Positions 8,242 to 17,084 of a stretch of DNA of 48,156 nt are shown in pieces. Under the pieces are notes generated by a model. The model did no database searches. It saw nothing but the letters and a program-made list of their open reading frames with translations, and had not been told where the DNA came from. The stretch lies in assembly GCA_021797955.1 (NCBI GenBank), contig JAJZYV010000001.1:1-48156 (forward strand), in the 5' to 3' direction. Position 1 is the first letter of the stretch. Every line of letters starts with the position of its first letter. Made by a program: the position numbers and the translations under genes. The stretch is from Thermoplasmata archaeon. GTDB lineage: Archaea; Thermoplasmatota; Thermoplasmata; Thermoplasmatales; Thermoplasmataceae.

Positions 8242-9978
8242 CTATAAGATAGCGACACTACCTGTATAAGTGTTGTTGTAAATTGCCACGTATATGGGTA
8301 TTTCTGGAATTTTGTTATACTGTAATGATACGGTGATATAACTAAATGAACTCGAAGCTCCTGCCATTGGAAATGTTATTCCACCTGTTGTGTTTGATCC
8401 TGATCCAGTAAATGTTAGAACTTTGAATTCATTATTACCATAAGAGCTATCGTTGATGCTTACTTTATAATGCCACCACATTGGTCCGGCGATTGCAAGT
8501 GTTACATTCTGATACGTAAGGCCCCTGTTTGAAAAGGTAATATTTGTAAAGTTGTTTCCTGTTTTATTTGAAACGTCAACTATTGTATGGGTGAACGAAT
8601 CAGAAGAATTTAGCTTAAGATAATTTAAGTCAATGGTTTTCTGTATTGTGCCAACCAGAACTCCTAATTTAACATCTTGGAGACCAAGACAGGAATCTGT
8701 TGTGTTGAGTGTTATGGAAAAGTCACTCGTTTGTCCCGGAAGAATGAGACCAGATGTTGTTGCAACTTCCATTGGCATACTGGGCGAAATGGAGAATGCT
8801 GGTTCCACACTGATCAGCCCGATGTTCGTTATATTAATTTCAAACTTAGCCTGATTTGAAGTGACATTTCCTACAATTTGCCATTGACCGGACTCACTGA
8901 TGCTTACCACAGGACTCGACTGATGGACGGGAAATGGTGTAAGAGCGATAACACCAATTACCAGAACCGTTGTCAGAATTGAAATTGTTTTTCTGTTTGA
9001 AATAGTAACATTTGAGTCTGCAGGTTCTATGGTTCCCATTCCAAGAGAAGCTAAAAACAGTGGTAATATCAACCATGATAGGTAGGTTAGAGAGATAGCC
9101 ACCATTACTGTAAGGAAAATATAAGAAATGTTTACCCTTAATGTTCTTTTCATCCCGGAAAGTAGTAATCCACCGTCCATTAATCCAATTGGGAAACTAT
9201 TGAATGCCGTGAAAGTTATTCCTACCCAGCCTGACAGGGACAGAGGATCTAAATATCCAAAGTCCGGAATGAATCTTCCTCCTAAGTATTTTATGAAAAC
9301 TGGAGAGTACAGCGCACTGAGAGCTCCATCTGTTGGTAGATAGTGACCATTGTAAAGTGAAAATCCCATATATCCAAGAATCATTAAAATTATGGAAAAA
9401 CCAAAACCGCTGACAATTGAGACAAATCCTGCAGTTATTTCGTCGTTTGGATTTAAAAACGGCTCATCTGTACTGTTAATAATTCCCATGGTTCCCATTA
9501 AAAACGGATTGGGAACGAGGATTGGTAAAGAATAACTCTGTTTTCTTTTCTTTCTTAATAAGTATTTTGGGAGTTCTCTCACAAAAAGAATTGATGAGAC
9601 TGGAATGAGGAAAAATATTGTAGCGAATAAAGCTACCTTAATGGGGGGGAAAGTCACATAATAAGTGGAAGAGTAACTGTAACCTGCGTAAAATATGGTT
9701 AAGAGAGTAAGAACGAGCAAGAGTACCTTAAGTTTATTTTTTCTCGGGTTTACAGATTTTTTGAAAACTATTATCTCATCTTCTCCGTTGCTGTAAGCAT
9801 AGTACCCAGTCGTCCTCAGTTGATAATACAAGAGCCTGAATTTTTCAGGATCGTAACTCTTTTTTGGAATTTTAAAGGTATATACTCCACTTTCCTCATC
9901 GATATGAGAAATCGTAAAATATGAGGAAATTGCTCCAACAATCGCCTCTTCGTATCTTCTGCTTCCTCCCTTACTCAT
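8242..9978 (-). CDS. Site-2-protease-like membrane protein lacking the HExxH zinc motif
   Basis: This 578-aa protein has an N-terminal soluble domain (1-75), hydrophobic helices at about 84-100, 113-133, 182-206, 250-262, 283-313 and 330-346, then an extracytoplasmic domain (350-578) rich in N-x-S/T sequons and beta strands. The S2P core is visible: PNPFLMGTMG at 156-165 and the second zinc-ligand motif FNSFPIGLMDGG at 259-270. The first motif, which should read HExxH, is RELPK at 134-138, so both catalytic-site histidines are gone. It is therefore probably a non-proteolytic homologue, perhaps binding or chaperoning membrane substrates. It lies in an operon between alaS and the ATP-NAD kinase-like gene. 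Confidence 0.72.
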   Translation of the reverse strand: MSKGGSRRYEEAIVGAISSYFTISHIDEESGVYTFKIPKKSYDPEKFRLLYYQLRTTGYYAYSNGEDEIIVFKKSVNPRKNKLKVLLLVLTLLTIFYAGYSYSSTYYVTFPPIKVALFATIFFLIPVSSILFVRELPKYLLRKKRKQSYSLPILVPNPFLMGTMGIINSTDEPFLNPNDEITAGFVSIVSGFGFSIILMILGYMGFSLYNGHYLPTDGALSALYSPVFIKYLGGRFIPDFGYLDPLSLSGWVGITFTAFNSFPIGLMDGGLLLSGMKRTLRVNISYIFLTVMVAISLTYLSWLILPLFLASLGMGTIEPADSNVTISNRKTISILTTVLVIGVIALTPFPVHQSSPVVSISESGQWQIVGNVTSNQAKFEINITNIGLISVEPAFSISPSMPMEVATTSGLILPGQTSDFSITLNTTDSCLGLQDVKLGVLVGTIQKTIDLNYLKLNSSDSFTHTIVDVSNKTGNNFTNITFSNRGLTYQNVTLAIAGPMWWHYKVSINDSSYGNNEFKVLTFTGSGSNTTGGITFPMAGASSSFSYITVSLQYNKIPEIPIYVAIYNNTYTGSVAIL

Positions 9979-10009
9979 TTATCCTTAACGTAATAAAAAT
10001 ATTAGTTTA

Positions 10010-12631
10010 TTAACTTATCATATCTTTCAAAGATAGGGAAACAACAGGTCCCCTCTGAGATAGTTCTTGATTTGTCAGTTTATGATATAGGAATGACAGA
10101 ACATCATTATCCCTTGATACTATTGTTTTATTCCCCTTTCCAGAAATTATTGCATTTTTTCCCATGGAAAGAATCGCAGGAATGGCTAATTTTATCATAT
10201 CTGAATCTGAAAGATTAAGTTGGATATATTCGAAATTGCTCTCAATTATCGGTTTTGCAGATTTAATTTTTTCTTCTGCGATCTCTTTATGCAGATCTCC
10301 AAGCCGTTTTCTGAGAGAAATCATCTCATCTACCGTGCTTTTTACTTTGCTAAGTGTATTTTCGGTAGATCTTACTTCTTTTTTAATCTCTATCATTTCA
10401 TTCCATGTTTTTTCTACGATATCCAGTGCTGCATCCCCTGCAGCAAATACAACTCTGTATATGTTTTCCTGCACGCTTTCCATACTCACGATCTTAATGA
10501 AGCCGATTTCTCCTGTGGAAGAAAGGTGGGTTCCACCACATCCTTCTACATCCAGTCCTTCTATTTCCACAATCCTCAATTTTTTACTTAAGGGAGCCCC
10601 TCCCTCAAATAACCTGGATCCATACTTTTTAATCGCCTCGTTCCAATCAACGTGCCGGACACTTATTTTCCTGTTCAGTACAATTTCCTGAAGCAAAGCG
10701 TGTTCTATGTTTTCTATATCTTCCCGTGTAATCTTCCTGTTGTATGTGAAGTCCAGCCTTGAGGTATCCACTCCCTTTTGAGCTCCAGCCTGCCATACCT
10801 GCTCTCCAAGAACCTTTCTCAGGACTCCTACCATGAGATGTGTAGCTGAGTGATGAAGCATCAGCCTGTGTCTTCTGAATTGATCAACATATCCTTTTAT
10901 ACGACTGCCTTTTTCCAAGTTTCCATCCAGTTCGTGAATGATTGCATTGCCTGATTTGTATACATTACTAACATTGAGTTTCTTTCTACCCAATTCGAAA
11001 TATCCAGTATCGTGGGGTTGACCTCCACCTGTCGGGTAAAATGCCGTCTGATTTGGAACTATTAAGTTAGATTCTGATCCAAGAACAATGGCCGTAAACT
11101 CCTTCATTTTAACATCATCGTAATATAGTGGCCTTGTTTCTAACCCCTCTAATGACGATGGGGTACTGTTAGTTTCCTTACTATCTTCTTCTGTCTCGTG
11201 CCGGTTAACGATTAGTTCATGGAGATTCATAGGGATATTTATCCTGACCCCAGAACTCCAGGCTATTTTTTGGGCATATTCTGGAATTATCCCATATGAA
11301 TCGTATAAAACTATGAGGTCTTCGATATCTATATTTTTCTTCCTTTTTATCATTTTTTCTATGATATCCTTCCCTTCCTTCATAGATCTCTCATATTTCA
11401 CTTTCTCATCTTTGAGAATCTCTCTTAGAAACTCCTTCGGGTAATCAGAGATTATGGATCTCAAACTGTTTAAGTGCATATCAATAATATCAAGAATATC
11501 AACATCCAAATTCAGAAACTCCATTGCTCTGAATGATCTTCTCATGAGCATACGCATGAGGTATCCTACCTTTACGTTACTGGGCATCACATAGTCTCTT
11601 GACATATGCAATATCGATCTGGTATGATCTCCCAGAATGTAGGCTTGGCGAATGAGTTCCACTTTATTCCAGTCCAGTACATCTGATTCCTTTGTTGCAT
11701 CCTTAACTTCCCTTTCTATTTCTTCGACTGGTTCATTTGGGTCTCTCGAGTAAATTTTACTTATAATACCCATTTCATCCCTTTCTACACTGTTAATTCC
11801 CGATTTAAAAAGCAGAAGATCGAGCACTTCTGGGAACGTGGATTCATACACACTTGCGGATCCCTTTGTCAACCAGCTGATCCTTTCGAGACCGTATCCA
11901 GTGTCAACAATTCTCAAGTCCATTTCCCTGTATTTTTTTCCATCTACCACAACGTTTCCGTTCTGAGATTCCGTCAGGTTCATAAAAACTAACGTTCCCA
12001 CTTCAACTCCCCTTATGAACACTTCTAAAGCATTTCCTGCATTTCCCCCACCTGACCAAGGCTTTTCCTTGTATGTGATCTCCTTTCCCTCTATTCCAAC
12101 GGCAAGTGTAAAGAAATTGTAACATCTTGAGACTGTTCCATCTTTCCAATATATTTCCTTTCCATTATAATTAAATGAGTCGTGACACATCATTTCGAAA
12201 GTTGTCAGATGCCGCCCCGATGTTCCAACTAGGTCCAGGTCATTCATTCTTATTGATGGTTGAGACATTACAATAGGATTTCCGGGGGGTTTCACTATTC
12301 CTGAAGTAACGTGAGGCTGGAACACGTATATGGAAGCATTGACAAGGAGTACGTCTGATCTCCATCGTGGGACTACTGGATATGAGTTAAGTCTCTTATG
12401 GTCTTCGCCGAAGAATGTGAGAAAGAGTTCCCTTACTTCGCTGACGCTCAGTGGTTTTTTACCTGCAGGATTGTTTATAAAGGAGTATTGATCGCATGGA
12501 GGGTCCCCACAGGTCTTCCTTTCGAAATCCTTTGTCCAGAAAAAGTTCCCACAATTGTTACACTTTATTCTATTAAATTTAAGTTCTCTGAAGAAATTTA
12601 GATTAAATATTTCTTCATTTTCCTCTTGCAT
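10010..12631 (-). CDS. alaS: Alanyl-tRNA synthetase, archaeal type
   Basis: This enzyme charges tRNA-Ala with alanine and edits mischarged Ser/Gly. The 873-aa protein has the archaeal N-terminal zinc element (KCNNCGNFFW plus a distal CGDPPC) and the class II catalytic domain (RWRSDVLLVNASIYVFQPHV). A tRNA-binding helical region is followed by the editing domain with HHSATH and the matching CGGTHLSSTG metal site, then a C-terminal coiled-coil dimerisation segment. All editing ligands are present. It starts 39 nt after the fibrillarin gene and belongs to the same minus-strand operon. Confidence 0.97.
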   Translation of the reverse strand: MQEENEEIFNLNFFRELKFNRIKCNNCGNFFWTKDFERKTCGDPPCDQYSFINNPAGKKPLSVSEVRELFLTFFGEDHKRLNSYPVVPRWRSDVLLVNASIYVFQPHVTSGIVKPPGNPIVMSQPSIRMNDLDLVGTSGRHLTTFEMMCHDSFNYNGKEIYWKDGTVSRCYNFFTLAVGIEGKEITYKEKPWSGGGNAGNALEVFIRGVEVGTLVFMNLTESQNGNVVVDGKKYREMDLRIVDTGYGLERISWLTKGSASVYESTFPEVLDLLLFKSGINSVERDEMGIISKIYSRDPNEPVEEIEREVKDATKESDVLDWNKVELIRQAYILGDHTRSILHMSRDYVMPSNVKVGYLMRMLMRRSFRAMEFLNLDVDILDIIDMHLNSLRSIISDYPKEFLREILKDEKVKYERSMKEGKDIIEKMIKRKKNIDIEDLIVLYDSYGIIPEYAQKIAWSSGVRINIPMNLHELIVNRHETEEDSKETNSTPSSLEGLETRPLYYDDVKMKEFTAIVLGSESNLIVPNQTAFYPTGGGQPHDTGYFELGRKKLNVSNVYKSGNAIIHELDGNLEKGSRIKGYVDQFRRHRLMLHHSATHLMVGVLRKVLGEQVWQAGAQKGVDTSRLDFTYNRKITREDIENIEHALLQEIVLNRKISVRHVDWNEAIKKYGSRLFEGGAPLSKKLRIVEIEGLDVEGCGGTHLSSTGEIGFIKIVSMESVQENIYRVVFAAGDAALDIVEKTWNEMIEIKKEVRSTENTLSKVKSTVDEMISLRKRLGDLHKEIAEEKIKSAKPIIESNFEYIQLNLSDSDMIKLAIPAILSMGKNAIISGKGNKTIVSRDNDVLSFLYHKLTNQELSQRGPVVSLSLKDMIS

Positions 12632-12670
12632 TTTTGGACATTTTCAACCAATTCATAAAGTTTCCTTTGC

Positions 12671-13345
12671 TTAAGAGATCCCCATATTTCTCATTACAAT
12701 CAGAAAATGCCCTTTATGATAGTTTGAAATATCGATTACTTCAGTTATGTATATATTTTTTATCAATTTCATTTTCTTCACCGATTCTTCCAAAATATCT
12801 TTAGGTTTTTTACTGGAATCAATAGATGTTGTTTTAAGTGCCAAAATTGCATATTGCCATTTATGGAAGTACGATAGATTGACTGAAAGTATATTGATCT
12901 GATCTCTCTGTGAAATATCCTGATAAATAACATCCGGATCTTTCTCTAAGAAGAACCCGTACTTTTCTGGCATTCTCGCATTCTCCAATAGAGGATAGAT
13001 ATTTTTCCTATTTTCAGAAATTTTTAAAAGTTTCGCAAATGGCTCTGGAGAGAATTCTACTGCAAAAACAGTTCCGAATGGGATAATATCAGAAATATGG
13101 CTTACAGTGGTTCCAAAGGATGCTCCCAAGTACAGCACAGTAGAATCCTCCAGGATGGGAACGTCCTTCATTCCATTAATTATGGACGCACTCAACTTAC
13201 TTCGCTTAGGATCCCATGTTCTAAAATGCATTCCATGGGAATTGATTAGCTTTTCCCCGTACACTGAGGTATTGTAATCTGTTTCAGTACATAATTTGTC
13301 TCTAATAAATTGAATTCTTTCATTTATGAACTTTTTCTTAACCAT
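12671..13345 (-). CDS. flpA: Fibrillarin-like rRNA/tRNA 2'-O-methyltransferase
   Basis: This is the catalytic subunit of the archaeal C/D-box sRNP, which transfers methyl from S-adenosylmethionine to ribose 2'-OH guided by sRNAs. The 224-aa protein has TWDPKRSKLSASI and the SAM-binding TVLYLGASFGTTVSHISD, then AVEFSPEP and the DVIYQDISQ motif near residues 143-151. The ATG at 13345 is preferred; GTG at 13351 and TTG at 13348 are in frame just upstream. It follows an 89-aa unknown gene with no gap. Its usual partner Nop5 is not in this window. Confidence 0.93.
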   Translation of the reverse strand: MVKKKFINERIQFIRDKLCTETDYNTSVYGEKLINSHGMHFRTWDPKRSKLSASIINGMKDVPILEDSTVLYLGASFGTTVSHISDIIPFGTVFAVEFSPEPFAKLLKISENRKNIYPLLENARMPEKYGFFLEKDPDVIYQDISQRDQINILSVNLSYFHKWQYAILALKTTSIDSSKKPKDILEESVKKMKLIKNIYITEVIDISNYHKGHFLIVMRNMGIS

Positions 13346-13351
13346 CAACAC

Positions 13352-13621
13352 TCATTCTTCCAACAAACTAAGAAATTCCTTGCTTTCTGAAGTAACAAAG
13401 AATATAGACGAATCCCCAACTTCAATTCTCTGCTTGATGCTTACATTTAGGTAGGATTTGTCCTTTTTTATAAATAGAAAGTTTTGATCCATTAAATTCT
13501 CCCATATTCCCGGTGAAGGTCTGATCATTATTGCTAAATATGGGGGTTCATCGCTGCATTTGAATGCATTAATATTTTTTAACAAATTTCCTCCATCTAT
13601 TGATGAAACTTCCAGATGCAT
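13352..13621 (-). CDS. Hypothetical 89-aa protein upstream of fibrillarin
   Basis: This protein is not recognised. The 89-aa sequence is soluble, with alternating beta-strand-like segments (YLAIMIRPSP, FLFIKKD, LNVSIKQRI, SSIFFVTS) and a C-terminal KEFLSLLEE helix. It is the first gene of the minus-strand operon and runs directly into flpA. The place it occupies is where many archaea encode Nop5, but it shows no Nop domain. A TATA box sits about 24 nt before its ATG. It may be an accessory factor in sRNP function; that rests only on position. Confidence 0.6.
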   Translation of the reverse strand: MHLEVSSIDGGNLLKNINAFKCSDEPPYLAIMIRPSPGIWENLMDQNFLFIKKDKSYLNVSIKQRIEVGDSSIFFVTSESKEFLSLLEE

Positions 13622-13640
13622 AAAGGTGAATGTTTATGAT

Positions 13641-13650
13641 TATAATATAT
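13641..13650 (-). promoter_or_regulatory. TATA box of the fibrillarin-alaS operon
   Basis: ATATATTATA on the minus strand is centred about 24 nt before the ATG at 13621. The 124-nt divergent region also has to hold the promoter of the plus-strand Zn-ribbon gene. Confidence 0.5.
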
Positions 13651-13745
13651 TCTTGTAGAAAGCTGATAAAGATGGAGAAATGACTTCAAAAATGAATAAA
13701 GATTAATAACAAATTGAAATAAAGTGGAAAAATGAGGATGAATTA

Positions 13746-13913
13746 ATGGGAAACAGGGAAGATTGCAGTTCATGTGGGAAAGGTCTCGTAGGCGAAGGTT
13801 ATTCCTTATTTGATTGCCCGCAATGTGGAGAAAGCATAATAGGACGATGCAGAAATTGCAGAGAACATAACACAGCGTACACCTGCGAAAAGTGCAATTT
13901 CGTGGGACCATAG
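13746..13913 (+). CDS. Zn-ribbon RNA-binding-type protein (COG2888-like)
   Basis: This 55-aa protein has four CxxC knuckles: C7/C10, C24/C27, C35/C38 and C47/C50. They make two zinc ribbons (SSCGKGL...CPQCGE and CRNCRE...CEKCNF). This arrangement, immediately upstream of the aEF1-beta gene, is typical of the archaeal predicted RNA-binding Zn-ribbon family COG2888. The stop TAG is eight bases before the ATG of aEF1-beta, so the two are co-transcribed. A translation-linked role is inferred from neighbours. The gene is short but the cysteine pattern is unambiguous. Confidence 0.85.
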   Translation: MGNREDCSSCGKGLVGEGYSLFDCPQCGESIIGRCRNCREHNTAYTCEKCNFVGP

Positions 13914-13921
13914 GTGATTGA

Positions 13922-14188
13922 ATGGCTGATGTTGCCATCACATTTTCCATATTGCCTGAAGATTCTTCAATGGATTTAGCAGTCATAGAGAAAGAACTCA
14001 GGGCAAAACTAGAGGGAAAGTGCAGAATATCTAATCTTGAACAGAGGGACATAGCCTTCGGTTTAAAGAAACTCAACCTGGAAGTTGTTGTAAAAGATCA
14101 GGAAGGGGAACAGGACAGGATAGAGGAAACACTCAGGAATATAAAGGGTGTAGGACAGGTTGATGCTGAAGACATGAGCCTGGTCTGA
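13922..14188 (+). CDS. ef1b: Translation elongation factor 1-beta
   Basis: This is the guanine-nucleotide exchange factor for aEF1A. The 88-aa protein matches the short archaeal form, a single ferredoxin-like alpha/beta domain: ADVAITFSILPED at the start, LEQRDIAFGLKKLNLEVVV in the middle, and GVGQVDAEDMSLV at the end. The length is exactly that of the family. It sits between the Zn-ribbon protein and a glycosyltransferase, which starts two bases after its stop. Confidence 0.95.
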   Translation: MADVAITFSILPEDSSMDLAVIEKELRAKLEGKCRISNLEQRDIAFGLKKLNLEVVVKDQEGEQDRIEETLRNIKGVGQVDAEDMSLV

Positions 14189-14190
14189 GA

Positions 14191-15264
14191 ATGAATTTCT
14201 TTCATATTTTATTCTATATCATTATAGGTTTTTTCATACTGATTTTCTTTTTTCAGTTATTTTTATCAATTCCCAGACTGAATAGGACCAAATATACTGG
14301 TGAACCCGATTTCAAAACTCTAGTTGTTCTTCCATGTAAGGGTACGGATTATAATCAACGCCAAAACTTTAGAAGCCTTTGCAACCAGGAATACAAGCGC
14401 TATAAGATTGTTGCAGTTGTAGACTCAGAAGAGGATCCTGCCATTGATTCGCTCAAGAGTGAAAATATAGAATATTTAATTTCAAGCAATAATACAAAGG
14501 GAAGTGGAAAGGTCAAGGCAATAACTACAGCAATAAGGAAAAATAGGGATTACGACACCTATATAATTGCGGATTCTGATATATATGTAGGTTCAAAATG
14601 GCTTACGAAAATGCTTCAGCCACTCCTTGATGATTCATATGGAATTTCGACAACATTTCCCTATTTTTCTCCGGTAGATGGGTTTTGGTCCAAGTTCAAA
14701 ACAGCTTGGGGGTTTGTAGGTAACAGTATGATGCAATCGAAAATGACAGTTTTCGGATGGGGTGGTTCACTGGCATTTAGAAATTCCCTGATAAATGATG
14801 AGGACCTAAATTGGTTTGATACAAACATTTCAGACGATATGGCTCTGACTGAAATATGCAAGAGAAACAACAAAAAAATAGCATACGTGGAAGACGCGGA
14901 AGTCACGATTTTCTCTCCAGATAACTGGAAGGTTTTTAGGGAGTGGTCACTGCGACAAACTTCATTACTTCTCAGCAATAAGAAAAGAGCATATTCTCTG
15001 GGAGTTTTGATCTATGGCTCGTCATCCCTTCTGATTGCAGGGTCTACTATTTTGTCAATTTTCATTTCACCACTGTTCAGCGTACTTTTTCTTCCACTCT
15101 TGCTCAACGAAATCAAGATGTACCGCAGGTTAAAAGAGAAAAAATTTGTTTTTATTTTCATACAGATACTCCTGCCATTTTTCTATGTTTGGAATCTGTG
15201 GAAAGGGAACAAACAAGAAAAGATTGTTTGGAGAGGCATAACGTATGATCTTTACAAGAATTGA
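14191..15264 (+). CDS. Membrane-bound family 2 glycosyltransferase (ceramide-glucosyltransferase-like)
   Basis: This 357-aa protein has one N-terminal transmembrane helix (2-28) and a GT-A domain. LVVLPCKG begins the nucleotide-sugar fold, the metal-binding IADSDI (DxD) is near residue 129, and a second acidic motif NISDDMALTE is near 213. The acceptor-site motif REWSLRQTSLL is near 250-260. Two or three C-terminal helices (about 270-335) anchor it. The D, DxD, D(D), (R)Qxx arrangement is that of ceramide glucosyltransferase-like GT2 enzymes. In an archaeon the acceptor is likely a membrane ether lipid; sugar and acceptor cannot be read from sequence. It is the last gene of a three-gene operon. 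Confidence 0.85.
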   Translation: MNFFHILFYIIIGFFILIFFFQLFLSIPRLNRTKYTGEPDFKTLVVLPCKGTDYNQRQNFRSLCNQEYKRYKIVAVVDSEEDPAIDSLKSENIEYLISSNNTKGSGKVKAITTAIRKNRDYDTYIIADSDIYVGSKWLTKMLQPLLDDSYGISTTFPYFSPVDGFWSKFKTAWGFVGNSMMQSKMTVFGWGGSLAFRNSLINDEDLNWFDTNISDDMALTEICKRNNKKIAYVEDAEVTIFSPDNWKVFREWSLRQTSLLLSNKKRAYSLGVLIYGSSSLLIAGSTILSIFISPLFSVLFLPLLLNEIKMYRRLKEKKFVFIFIQILLPFFYVWNLWKGNKQEKIVWRGITYDLYKN

Positions 15265-15734
15265 ACTGTTTTATACATATTGTTCAATATGCAGTTAAAT
15301 TCCCGCCCCTGAAGGACTGGAGCTTGCTGCTGGTCACTGCCATGCCCCTATACATGGTTTCATCTAAATGCAACTGTTGGCCAGTTGGTATTCAATTATC
15401 GGGAGAAGAAGGTTATTTGTTATCCCTTTCTGGGATCAGACCACAACATGATTCCAGCAGGGTTTGAATCATGCTATCCATTCCCTTCACAGAGAAACAT
15501 GTCGCTGAAAACTATGTGATCCTTCGAACAGTACATTTTAATCGACTTCCTTCGTAGGGAACTGACTTCCCATATTATAGGGGCGGACAAATATCCATAC
15601 CACTATTGCACAAGGATGCTTTGTTGAGGGGAGTTCATGTATCTACATGCAAATGTGTAGTGGTTTTATTGCTTCCCTTTCGTTTTCCAGAAATTGATAA
15701 TTTCAATTAAAATATTAATTCGACATATGGTTTC
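15265..15734 (+). other. 470-bp region without an intact gene
   Basis: No open frame here looks like a real protein on the plus strand. The region is less AT-rich than typical intergenic DNA around it. On the minus strand there are broken coding-like stretches (see the pseudogene entry). The right end (about 15703-15719) is an AT-rich element with TTAAAATATTAA, suitable as the TATA box for the mutase gene at 15735. Confidence 0.6.
15280..15690 (-). pseudogene. Probable remnant of a DDE-type transposase
   Basis: Reading the minus strand gives disconnected stretches interrupted by several in-frame stops. One contains NKASLCNSGMDICPP followed by YEGSRLKC, reminiscent of the Cys-rich linker of IS4/IS1182-like transposases. 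Downstream, in another frame, comes LDETMYRGMAVTSSK, reminiscent of the C-terminal RG-containing helix of such enzymes. The order is right for one ancestral gene with frameshifts and stops. No terminal repeats or catalytic residues could be identified, so the call is tentative. Confidence 0.3.
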
Positions 15735-17078
15735 ATGGAAGAGGTTACACAGAGGCTCTTTGGAACGAATGGTATCAGAGGGATACCTAATCAGGAACTG
15801 ACTGCAGACTTTTGTGTCGCTGTTGGAAAGGCAATTGGTACTTATTTTAAGGGAAAAGTAGCTCTGGGATCGGATAACAGATTATCGAAGGACATGATTC
15901 TTGAAGCCGTCAACGCTGGAATAGTTTCCACAGGTACAGACGTGGTGAAGATTGGTATTATGCCTACTCCTGGAATCCAATATTACTGCAAGATGCACCA
16001 TATACCAGGTGTCATGATTACAGCGTCTCACAATCCTCCAAAGTTCAATGGAATTAAATGCATAGATGATGATGGCACTGAACTTGCAAGGGAGAAGGAA
16101 GTGGAAATAGAAACCATATATTTTCAGAAAAATTTTACAGTATCAAGCTGGAAATCCGTTGGAACTAATACAAGCGACAACACCGGATCCGCAGACTACA
16201 TCGATGGAGTGATAAGAAAGGTAAATTTAGAGGGAATCAGAAATAGCAATTTCAAAGTGTGTGCTGACTTGGGTAATGGGGCAGCATTCGAGACAACTCC
16301 TACTCTTTTACAGAAGATGAACTGTAAAACGGTCACGCTAAATGCAAATCCAGATGGTTTATTCACTTCAAGAGAATCTGAACCTAAACCTGCAAATTTG
16401 AAGCATTTGATATCGTTAGTGTCTTCGCGAGATTTTGATTTTGGAGTTGCTCATGATGGGGATGCAGATCGAACCGTTTTCATAGATGAAACGGGCAATT
16501 TTATAGACGGAGACAAAACACTCTCGCTTTTTGTTCAATATTTTGTTAAAAAGGGTGATAAGGTTGTCACACCTGTCAGTTCCTCAGATGCCATCGAAGA
16601 AATTTGCAACAAAAAGGGTGCAACTGTCGTAAGGACAAGAGTGGGTGCACCAATAGTTTCAAGAACGATGATCCTGGAGAAAGCCACTCTGGGAGGTGAG
16701 GAAAATGGAGGGATCATATACGGATCCCACCAGTACTGCAGGGATGGGGCTATGACTCTCGCCATAGTTATGGACATAATGTCAAGTACTGGTAAGAAGC
16801 TATCCCAGTTGATAAAAGAGATACCACAATTCTCTATAATTAGAAAGACTGTCCCGGCGGAGAAGGATTTCAAAAAGATAGAAGTAGATATAGTAAACGA
16901 ATTTAACACATATGTAGTGGATAAAACAGACGGAATCAAGGTTAGGAACGGCCATGACTGGGTTTTAATGAGACCGTCAGGAACTGAACCCATAATTCGT
17001 ATATTTTCACATTCACAGAGCGAAGAGAAAGCAAAGGAATTAATGGAAAAGGTTGAGAAGATTATAAATTATTCTTGA
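15735..17078 (+). CDS. glmM: Phosphohexomutase (phosphoglucosamine/phosphomannomutase)
   Basis: This 447-aa protein belongs to the alpha-D-phosphohexomutase family, which interconverts hexose 1- and 6-phosphates through a phosphoserine. The phospho-Ser loop is TASHNPPKFNG with S98. The metal-binding loop HDGDADR is near residue 237, the sugar-binding GGEENGG near 320, and the phosphate-binding RPSGTEPIIRIF near the C-terminus. The N-terminal FGTNGIRG resembles GlmM (glucosamine phosphate) forms, but archaeal enzymes of this type often act on several sugars. It ends six bases from the convergent apgM gene. Confidence 0.9.
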   Translation: MEEVTQRLFGTNGIRGIPNQELTADFCVAVGKAIGTYFKGKVALGSDNRLSKDMILEAVNAGIVSTGTDVVKIGIMPTPGIQYYCKMHHIPGVMITASHNPPKFNGIKCIDDDGTELAREKEVEIETIYFQKNFTVSSWKSVGTNTSDNTGSADYIDGVIRKVNLEGIRNSNFKVCADLGNGAAFETTPTLLQKMNCKTVTLNANPDGLFTSRESEPKPANLKHLISLVSSRDFDFGVAHDGDADRTVFIDETGNFIDGDKTLSLFVQYFVKKGDKVVTPVSSSDAIEEICNKKGATVVRTRVGAPIVSRTMILEKATLGGEENGGIIYGSHQYCRDGAMTLAIVMDIMSSTGKKLSQLIKEIPQFSIIRKTVPAEKDFKKIEVDIVNEFNTYVVDKTDGIKVRNGHDWVLMRPSGTEPIIRIFSHSQSEEKAKELMEKVEKIINYS

Positions 17079-17084
17079 GATGAT

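Noticed and set aside
10164..10691. 175-codon plus-strand frame opposite alaS
   Set aside because: It covers the AlaRS editing and coiled-coil domains in antisense; no independent support.
13597..14076. 159-codon minus-strand frame opposite the Zn-ribbon and aEF1-beta genes
   Set aside because: Both plus-strand genes beneath it are recognised families; this frame is their shadow.
15300..15345. CCCGCCCCTGAAGGACTGG stretch looked like an IS200/IS605 right end or TnpB guide-RNA region
   Set aside because: No TnpB C-terminal zinc finger or TnpA was found next to it, and no matching left end; similarity is only to a short GC-rich motif.
15261..15467. 68-codon plus-strand frame after the glycosyltransferase
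   Set aside because: No motif, no ribosome binding site, and the other strand carries better transposase-like debris.
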